From Verrucomicrobiaceae bacterium E54 (GTDB lineage: Bacteria; Verrucomicrobiota; Verrucomicrobiia; Verrucomicrobiales; Akkermansiaceae), in contig JAKZES010000038.1 of assembly GCA_022548915.1 (NCBI GenBank), positions 1 to 53,485 of the forward strand: DNA of 53,485 nt, given 5' to 3'. Position 1 is the stretch's first letter; the number at the start of each line of letters is the position of its first letter. The translations under genes and the position numbers were made by a program. Of this stretch, positions 48,926-53,485 are shown piece by piece. Under the pieces are notes generated by a model, which made no database searches, was not told the DNA's origin, and worked only from the letters and a program-made list of their open reading frames with translations.

Positions 48926-50103
48926 AAGCGATGTCCCCCTGGCAGTTCACGCTCTTCCGGATCATCTTCGGAAGCTACCTTGCCGTGCACTTCCTGCACC
49001 TCGCCCCGTGGGCCGGCGAGTTGTTCGGCAAGGACGGCGTGCTGCCGGATCCATCGCTCAATCCGGCGCACGGCCTTTTCCCCAACCCGCTCGACCTGCC
49101 GCTGTCGGGCGGCGCGCTTACGGGAGTTCTCGTACTTCTGGCCGCCCTGTCGCTGTGCTTCGCCGCCGGGCGGTGGCGCAGGACCGCGGCCGTCGTCCTC
49201 TGGTTCGGGTGGACCGCCCTCTTCCACCGCAACAACCTGATCGCCAACCCGTCCGTGCCCTACGTCGGCCTGCTCCTCATCCTCACCCTGCTCGTCCCCG
49301 CGGGCGAACCGTGGAGCCGGGGGCCGCGGAATGCGGACTGGGCGATGCCGAAGTGGGTCTTCCGCGCCGCGTGGATCCTGATGGCCGCCGGCTACACCTT
49401 CTCGGGCATCACCAAGCTGCCGTCCGAGAGCTGGACCGACGGCTCGGCCATGCGATTTCTGTTAGACAACCCGCTGGCCCGTCCGGGCTGGATCCGCGAG
49501 GCGCTGCTGGCGCTCCCGGACGTCGTGCTGAAGCTCCTCACCTGGGCCACGCTGGCGGTCGAGCTGCTGTTCCTGCCGCTGGCCCTGTGGTCGCGCAGCC
49601 GGCCATGGATCTGGCTGACGCTGGTGCTGATGCATCTCGGGATCATCGCGGTCGTCGACTTCGCCGACCTCAGCCTCGGGATGCTGATGCTCCACCTCTT
49701 CACCTTCGATCCCGCCTGGCTCAAGCCGCTGCCTTCGGAGCCCATCCTCGTGCGCTTCGATGGCGACTGCCTGATGTGCTCGAGCACCATCCGTTTCGTC
49801 GCCGACGAGGACCGGGCGAAGCTGGTCCGCTTCAAGCCGCTCGAGGTCGAGGATGGCGAGGAACCCGACACCATGCTGGTGGATGCAGCGGGGCGCACGC
49901 TCGACCGTTCCGATGGCGTGCTGGCGATCCTTTCCGTCCTCGGCGGCCACTGGCGGGCGATGGCCATGGCGGGCCGGCTGATCCCCCGCCCTCTCCGCGA
50001 CGCGCTCTACCGTTTCATCGCCCGCAACCGCTACCGCTGGTTCGGCAAGGGCAACGCCTGCGCCCTGCCGAGCGAGGCGCTCAGGGAGCGACTCCTCGAC
50101 TGA
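48922..50103 (+). CDS. HTTM membrane protein fused to a DCC (DUF393) thioredoxin-like domain
   Basis: A 393-residue protein. Residues ~1-265 hold about seven hydrophobic segments in the HTTM arrangement (horizontally transferred transmembrane / vitamin-K-carboxylase-like): FTLFRIIFGSYLAVHFLHLAPWAGELFG, then GWTALFHRNNLIANPSVPYVGLLL, and YTFSGITKLPSESW. Residues ~275-393 form a DUF393 domain beginning ILVRFDGDCLMCSSTIRFV, with the D-x-x-C-x-x-C pair C283/C286. The phrase GRTLDRSDGVLAILSVLGGHW is also standard for DCC proteins. Redox coupling of a membrane enzyme is inferred; the substrate is unknown. Neighbours on both sides are small membrane proteins in the same direction. Confidence 0.9.
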   Translation: MKAMSPWQFTLFRIIFGSYLAVHFLHLAPWAGELFGKDGVLPDPSLNPAHGLFPNPLDLPLSGGALTGVLVLLAALSLCFAAGRWRRTAAVVLWFGWTALFHRNNLIANPSVPYVGLLLILTLLVPAGEPWSRGPRNADWAMPKWVFRAAWILMAAGYTFSGITKLPSESWTDGSAMRFLLDNPLARPGWIREALLALPDVVLKLLTWATLAVELLFLPLALWSRSRPWIWLTLVLMHLGIIAVVDFADLSLGMLMLHLFTFDPAWLKPLPSEPILVRFDGDCLMCSSTIRFVADEDRAKLVRFKPLEVEDGEEPDTMLVDAAGRTLDRSDGVLAILSVLGGHWRAMAMAGRLIPRPLRDALYRFIARNRYRWFGKGNACALPSEALRERLLD

Positions 50104-50104
50104 A

Positions 50105-50518
50105 ATGAAGCGCCGCGTTCTCAAGCTGATGGACGGGGTGATCCTGGCGGGCTGGGTGCTCTTTCTCACCGCCAACGCCTGCCCGGCCGTGGCGCTCGAT
50201 CTCGGTGCGTGGAGCACCGGTGAGGTGAAGTTCCTTCCCGGGTACGTCTGCACGGGAGCTTTCTGGCCCTTCTGGCTGTCGAATGCCGTCCTTCTGCTTT
50301 CTCCCGGCCTCTTGTGGATACACTCCGGGCGAAGGTGGCACCGTGGGGTGCGGTGGACCGTCACGACGATCTGCTTCATCTCGTTCGTCGGCAGTTTCTT
50401 CTTGCTGCCCATGTTCCGCGCCGTCCATGTCGGCCACTGGCTGTGGACCGCGTCTTTTCTGATCGCTGGCGTCGGGGCGATGCCGTTGCGAGCAAGGCCC
50501 GCCTCCGGCGATGATTGA
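50105..50518 (+). CDS. small four-span membrane protein
   Basis: A 137-residue protein with four hydrophobic segments (about residues 10-30, 48-70, 82-100 and 107-125). Two cysteines lie near the first two loops (NACPAVA, GYVCTGA). It begins one base after the HTTM-DCC stop and ends nine bases before the permease start, so it sits in a run of same-strand genes from 48473 to 52452. No family recognised. Confidence 0.72.
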   Translation: MKRRVLKLMDGVILAGWVLFLTANACPAVALDLGAWSTGEVKFLPGYVCTGAFWPFWLSNAVLLLSPGLLWIHSGRRWHRGVRWTVTTICFISFVGSFFLLPMFRAVHVGHWLWTASFLIAGVGAMPLRARPASGDD

Positions 50519-50527
50519 TCGACAGGA

Positions 50528-51634
50528 ATGTCGATGTTCCCCAAGACGCCTGCGCTTGCATCCCCCGCCCTGCCGTCCATTGTTCCGGCCGTGTCCGATT
50601 TCGCCCGACAGGATTTCGCCTTCGCGTTCCTGAGCATCCTTTTCGAGGGGGCGCCCTTCATCCTGCTCGGGACGCTGATCAGCGGGTTCATCGACATCTA
50701 CCTGCCGGCCAACACCATGGACCGGATGCTGCCGAAGCGGACGCTGCCGGCCATTTTCATCGCCGGCCTGCTCGGCGGCATCCTGCCGGTCTGCGAATGT
50801 GCGGTGGTGCCGGTGATCCGGCGACTTGTGAAGAAGGGCCTGCCGGTGTCCTGCGCGCTCACCTACATGCTCGCCGCCCCGATCGTGAACCCGATCACCG
50901 CGCTCTCGACCTGGAAGGCCTTCAAGGGGCCGGATGTCGCGCTCGGGGAGGATCTTTTCGTCAGCGCCAGCACGGTCATGACCGCCTCGCGCCTGGGCCT
51001 CGGTTTCCTGGTTGCGGTCGGCGTCGGCATCATCGTGGCGCGACTGCCGCTGCGGAAGATCCTGCGCCAGAAGCTGCTGGATTCGCTGGATAAGGACGAG
51101 AGCCACGAGCACGAGCACGGTGAATGTTGCGGTCACGACCACCACGATCATGCGCACGAAGGCTGCTGCGGGCATGATCACGATCACTCCCATCACGAGG
51201 TCCCCGATTCGGGCGGACGCCTTGTCGCCGCGTTCCGTTCGGCGCTGCGCGACTTCGTCGATGTCGGCGTCTACTTCACCATCGGCGTGGCCATCACCGC
51301 GTTGTTCAACACCGGCATCGCGCCCGGGGCCGAGTGGCTCGACACCCTGGCGGAGAATCCGTGGCAGGCACCCGGGGCATTGATGGTGCTGGCCTTCGTG
51401 CTGAGCCTCTGCAGCACCTCGGATGCCTTCATCGCCGCCACGCTTCACAAGTTCTCGTGGGGGGCGAAGCTCGCCTTCCTCACCTACGGTCCGATGATGG
51501 ACGTGAAGCTGATTTTCCTGTACCAGACCGTGCTCAAGCGCCGCTTCATTGTCATGCTCGCCATCGGCCTGTTCGTCGCCATCGGCCTCGCCGCCATCGG
51601 CTGGCAGGCCGGGATCAACGCCCTCAATCCATGA
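50528..51634 (+). CDS. COG0701 (DUF318/YcgR-like) permease with His-rich loop
   Basis: A 368-residue permease with eight hydrophobic segments in two halves. Each half carries a family motif: FEGAPFILLGTLISGFIDIY plus PVCECAVVPVIRRLVKKGLP, and SLCSTSDAFIAATLHKFSWG. Between the halves lies a cytoplasmic histidine- and cysteine-rich loop with two C-C-G-H-D-H motifs (HEHEHGECCGHDHHDH and HEGCCGHDHDHSHH), expected to bind zinc, copper or nickel. Start ATG at 50528 follows ACAGGA. It overlaps the TIGR03943 gene by four bases. It is a second, different copy of the family at 14583-15719. Confidence 0.93.
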   Translation: MSMFPKTPALASPALPSIVPAVSDFARQDFAFAFLSILFEGAPFILLGTLISGFIDIYLPANTMDRMLPKRTLPAIFIAGLLGGILPVCECAVVPVIRRLVKKGLPVSCALTYMLAAPIVNPITALSTWKAFKGPDVALGEDLFVSASTVMTASRLGLGFLVAVGVGIIVARLPLRKILRQKLLDSLDKDESHEHEHGECCGHDHHDHAHEGCCGHDHDHSHHEVPDSGGRLVAAFRSALRDFVDVGVYFTIGVAITALFNTGIAPGAEWLDTLAENPWQAPGALMVLAFVLSLCSTSDAFIAATLHKFSWGAKLAFLTYGPMMDVKLIFLYQTVLKRRFIVMLAIGLFVAIGLAAIGWQAGINALNP

Positions 51635-52452
51635 AGTTGAGAGTCCTCAGCCGCATCCTCCAGTCGCTCGCCGTGATCTGCTGGGGCGTGGTCCTGACGT
51701 ATTTCTACGTCAGCGACCGCCTGGTGAAATACCTGGCACCCGATTTCCGGCTGATTGCCTTTGCCGGCGGGCTGGCGCTGGTCGTGATCGGTTTGTTCAC
51801 CCTGCTCACCGCCGGGCAGCATGCCAGCTGCGGCCATGACCACGGGCCGGGCGACGAGCATGATCACGAGGCGCTCGACATTCACCCGATTGCGGCCTTT
51901 CTCATCCTCATCGCCCCACTCTTCTGCGGGGTGGCCTGGACCAAGGACCAATATTCGATCGAGGCGCTCACCCGCAAGGGTCTCGACGATACCGCCGCGG
52001 ATGCCGGGTCGCTGTTCCTTTCCTCGGTCCTGCCGCCGCTGACCAAGGAGCTGATCGAGAAGCAACACCCGCCCGACGAGAACGGTTACCGGCCGTTTCC
52101 CGTGATGGAGTTGTTCTTCACCAGCGCCGATCCCGAAATGCGCGCGCTGGTCGAGGGGATGCCGGTGGTGACCGAGGGCCGCATGGTTGCCTCGCCCGAC
52201 GGTGAACCGGGAAGCTACAAGGTTTACCGGCTTTTCATCACCTGCTGCGCCGCCGACAGCCGTCCGATCCCGATCACCGCCCAGTTCGAGCCCGACGCCC
52301 TGCCGCAGGTCGAAAAGAACGCGTGGATGAAGCTTTCCGGCACCATCACCTTTCCCGACAAGGGCCGGGGCCCGCAGCCGGTCCTCGAGGTGGACTTCGC
52401 CGTCGAGGGCCAGGCGCCGCTTGAAGAGAGCTACATGCGGGGCGGATTCTGA
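51631..52452 (+). CDS. TIGR03943 (YcgQ-like) partner protein of the permease
   Basis: A 273-residue membrane protein, known to be paired with COG0701 permeases. Two N-terminal spans and a third near residue 100 flank a His-rich loop (CGHDHGPGDEHDHE). The large soluble C-terminal domain contains the diagnostic FITCCAADSRPIPITAQF. It ends with LSGTITFPDKGRGPQPVLEVD. The pair probably forms one metal-related transport or insertion complex; the direction of transport is not known. Coupled to the permease by ATGA. Confidence 0.93.
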   Translation: MKLRVLSRILQSLAVICWGVVLTYFYVSDRLVKYLAPDFRLIAFAGGLALVVIGLFTLLTAGQHASCGHDHGPGDEHDHEALDIHPIAAFLILIAPLFCGVAWTKDQYSIEALTRKGLDDTAADAGSLFLSSVLPPLTKELIEKQHPPDENGYRPFPVMELFFTSADPEMRALVEGMPVVTEGRMVASPDGEPGSYKVYRLFITCCAADSRPIPITAQFEPDALPQVEKNAWMKLSGTITFPDKGRGPQPVLEVDFAVEGQAPLEESYMRGGF

Positions 52453-52524
52453 GACCGGGAGGGGTCACGGATTCCGGCGTGATACGCTCGGAAACCCAAG
52501 GTTTCTCAAGAGATCCAAAGGAAA

Positions 52525-52544
52525 TGTGACGAAAAAGTGTCACA
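52525..52544. promoter_or_regulatory. TGTGAC-N8-GTCACA dyad
   Basis: Six-base-pair arms with an eight-base spacer (GAAAAAGT) in the gap upstream of the 32-residue membrane peptide. Its centre is 32 bases (about three helical turns) from that of the next dyad. Confidence 0.65.
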
Positions 52545-52558
52545 ATTGAGGAGTTGAG

Positions 52559-52574
52559 GTGACGGTTCCGTCAC
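52559..52574. promoter_or_regulatory. GTGACGG-TT-CCGTCAC dyad
   Basis: Seven-base-pair perfect arms around TT, 17 bases upstream of the ATG at 52592. It shares the GTGACG half-site with the preceding dyad, suggesting one dimeric regulator binding twice on one face of the DNA. Confidence 0.65.
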
Positions 52575-52591
52575 ATTAGTTTCTTCCCGAA

Positions 52592-52690
52592 ATGAAACTC
52601 ACCAACTCCTACGACGCCCTGCTGGTCTTCTTCGTGGCGGTGATCTGTGTCGCGGCGCTGGCCGGGATGCTCATGGTGGTTCTCAGCTGA
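52592..52690 (+). CDS. 32-residue single-span membrane peptide
   Basis: A very short gene: the product begins MKLTNSYDALLVF and is one hydrophobic helix from residue 9 to 31. The ATG is preceded by a normal leader with two dyads, which supports a genuine, regulated gene. Small hydrophobic peptides of this type are often toxins or regulators of membrane complexes; no similarity is recognised. The DUF4250 gene follows 44 bases later. Confidence 0.5.
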   Translation: MKLTNSYDALLVFFVAVICVAALAGMLMVVLS

Positions 52691-52734
52691 TCGTCCGCTT
52701 GATTCTGGTCCGCCCTGCCGCCACGTTCCGCGGG

Positions 52735-52923
52735 GTGAGGTTGACCGATTTCCACGGCATGGACCCGCACCTGCTGGTCGGGCTGGTGAACACCGAGCTT
52801 CGCAACCATGCCGAAAGCCTCGAGGATCTGGTCAAGACCCATGGGCTCGATGAGGGGGAACTGACCGGGTGCCTGGCGGCGGCGGGCTACGAATACCAGC
52901 CGGAGCAGAAGCAGTTCCGGTAG
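52735..52923 (+). CDS. DUF4250 family protein
   Basis: A 62-residue protein matching DUF4250: DFHGMDPHLLVGLVNTELRN, then LEDLVKTHGLDEGELTGCL and the end GYEYQPEQKQFR. The family is small, helical and of unknown function. The GTG at 52735 gives a family-sized product; TTG at 52741 and ATG at 52759 are alternatives. Confidence 0.8.
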   Translation: MRLTDFHGMDPHLLVGLVNTELRNHAESLEDLVKTHGLDEGELTGCLAAAGYEYQPEQKQFR

Positions 52924-53015
52924 GGACCTTCCGCCGACCCTGACAAATCTCGAACCCCGAGCTTGCAAAGGGCCGGTTTGCTTGGTTCTCTGCCGCCCCG
53001 TTCAACGGAATGGAG

Positions 53016-53092
53016 CGGGCTGTGGCGCAGTCTGGTAGCGCACCTGCATGGGGTGCAGGGGGTCGTGGGTTCGAATCCCGCCAGCCCGACCA
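53016..53092 (+). tRNA. tRNA-Pro (anticodon GGG)
   Basis: A complete 77-base cloverleaf including encoded CCA. Acceptor stem CGGGCTG/CAGCCCG, D-arm GCGC-AGTCTGGTA-GCGC, anticodon stem CCTGC/GCAGG with loop ATGGGGT, and T-arm GTGGG-TTCGAAT-CCCGC. The loop gives anticodon GGG, reading CCC/CCT. The C1-G72 pair is as in bacterial tRNA-Pro. The 3' end is part of a 21-bp direct repeat. Confidence 0.97.
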
Positions 53093-53094
53093 TC
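53074..53094. repeat. 21-bp direct repeat, copy at tRNA-Pro 3' end
   Basis: Covers the 3' T-stem, acceptor strand, CCA and two bases beyond the tRNA gene. An identical 21-bp sequence lies at 53263-53283. tRNA 3' ends are common integration sites, so the pair may be attL/attR of a very small or decayed element. Confidence 0.8.
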
Positions 53095-53131
53095 AAATCC
53101 CGCCTCCGGCTTGCCGGGGGCGGGATTTGAT
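53092..53131 (+). terminator. strong hairpin after tRNA-Pro
   Basis: ATCAAATCCCGCC pairs perfectly over 13 bases with GGCGGGATTTGAT, and the inner CCGG/CCGG extends the stem. A short GTTT follows, so it can act as an intrinsic terminator for the tRNA gene. Confidence 0.7.
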
Positions 53132-53262
53132 GTTTCGCGCTGGCAAGTGAGCCCTTCCGAGGAGGGTTTGAATTCGGGAAGCCGTCGCTGACGGCGGCGA
53201 TTTTTTTCCCGGCGCGGAGCGCCGCAAGCTGGAATGGCGTGAGGAGCGTCAGCGACGAGGGC

Positions 53263-53283
53263 AATCCCGCCAGCCCGACCATC
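53263..53283. repeat. 21-bp direct repeat, second copy of the tRNA-Pro tail
   Basis: Exact copy of 53074-53094, 189 bases downstream, not followed or preceded by the rest of a tRNA. The intervening segment contains the terminator hairpin and no gene. Confidence 0.85.
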
Positions 53284-53296
53284 TCCTCGAGAGGGG

Positions 53297-53396
53297 GAGC
53301 GCCGACATCTTGCCGGCATCGTTCGGCATCCTGCCAAACGAGTCTGAAGAGAGGTTCGGCAGGATGCCGAACCAAGCCGGCGGGACGCCGGCGCTC
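53297..53396. repeat. 100-bp nested hairpin repeat
   Basis: Outer arms GAGCGCCG/CGGCGCTC enclose inner arms TTCGGCATCCTGCC (53322-53335) and its exact complement GGCAGGATGCCGAA (53358-53371). The outer GAGCGC/GCGCTC ends resemble those of the 60-bp repeats at 46585 and 48401, so it may be another member of a dispersed hairpin family. Confidence 0.85.
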
Positions 53397-53485
53397 GTGC
53401 GCGTGCACATACATGAAACCAACCAGTGAGAGTCTGAGTCCTCCCGAGACGAGCAACGGGAGAGCAGCCGAAGGCAACTGCGTCG

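Larger units (their letters stand above)
53132..53485. other. gene-free region between tRNA-Pro and window end
   Basis: No protein or RNA gene is supported here on either strand. The first part holds the tRNA-tail duplication and a stretch with several small dyads; the second holds the nested hairpin repeat at 53297-53396. The open minus-strand frames are antisense to these repeats and to the tRNA. Confidence 0.6.

Noticed and set aside
52525-52544. CRP-type site
   Set aside because: The arms TGTGA/TCACA are separated by ten bases; the canonical CRP spacing is six. Treated as a dyad for an unknown regulator.
52887-53477. 196-residue minus-strand frame across tRNA-Pro and the repeats
   Set aside because: It is antisense to a clear tRNA gene and to hairpin repeats; the translation is typical of a spurious frame.

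Overview
The window is GC-rich bacterial chromosome, most likely from the phylum Verrucomicrobiota (Verrucomicrobiales, Haloferula/Luteolibacter-like). This is inferred from gene content: a DUF1080 protein, a secreted C-x-P-S-R sulfatase, an autotransporter-associated beta-strand repeat protein beside a GntR-LacI (XylR-type) regulator, a PF13601 winged-helix regulator paired with a membrane protein, and many short hairpin-type dispersed repeats. No 16S gene or other direct taxonomic marker is present.

Layout. 1-4 kb: heptanucleotide tandem repeats and a C10 tract directly before an M23 peptidase, then DUF1080, a small membrane protein, a GNAT acetyltransferase and an FG-GAP protein. 4-12.9 kb: alaS, a secreted protein of unknown function, a three-gene unit (membrane protein, winged-helix regulator, degenerate IspH/LytB-like protein) carrying three copies of a CTTTG-N5-CAAAG palindrome, then argC-argJ. 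13-21.6 kb: sulfatase, a COG0701 metal permease with a Cys-rich N-terminus, vapBC module 1, prfB with an intact programmed +1 frameshift, a small ORF plus nucleotidyltransferase-fold protein, and two paralogous membrane proteins flanking vapBC module 2, followed by an MFS transporter. Both vapB start codons lie in the same CATGCATG-N3-CATGCATG element. 21.7-28.6 kb: split transhydrogenase (pntA1-pntA2-pntB), a two-component system followed by a Gly/Asn/Arg-rich secreted peptide, and a tandem adenylate kinase whose second domain looks inactive. 28.7-38.7 kb: XylR-type regulator, the large repeat protein, carB, then an exported methyltransferase upstream of queA. 38.7-45.5 kb: a glycoside hydrolase-glycosyltransferase fusion divergent from glutamate dehydrogenase, a possible PIN-toxin remnant, an enoyl reductase, small membrane proteins and aroK. 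45.5-53.5 kb: queG, a LysR regulator divergent from a sterol-desaturase-family hydroxylase with an ATC-N9-GAT site between them, an HTTM-DCC membrane protein, a second COG0701 permease with a TIGR03943 partner, a 32-residue membrane peptide behind two phased dyads, a DUF4250 protein, and tRNA-Pro(GGG) whose 3' end is duplicated 189 bp downstream.

How the genes work together. Most genes are housekeeping (translation: alaS, prfB, tRNA; arginine and carbamoyl phosphate: argC, argJ, carB; queuosine: queA, queG; aromatics: aroK; redox and nitrogen: pnt, gdh). The accessory layer consists of toxin-antitoxin modules, metal permeases, surface proteins and hairpin repeats. The items most likely to be new are the IspH-like regulon, the vapBC/membrane-paralogue cluster with its shared operator, the 60-bp repeats that supply protein C-termini, the tRNA-tail duplication and the phased dyads before the small membrane peptide. 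All calls come from reading the sequence; no database search was run.
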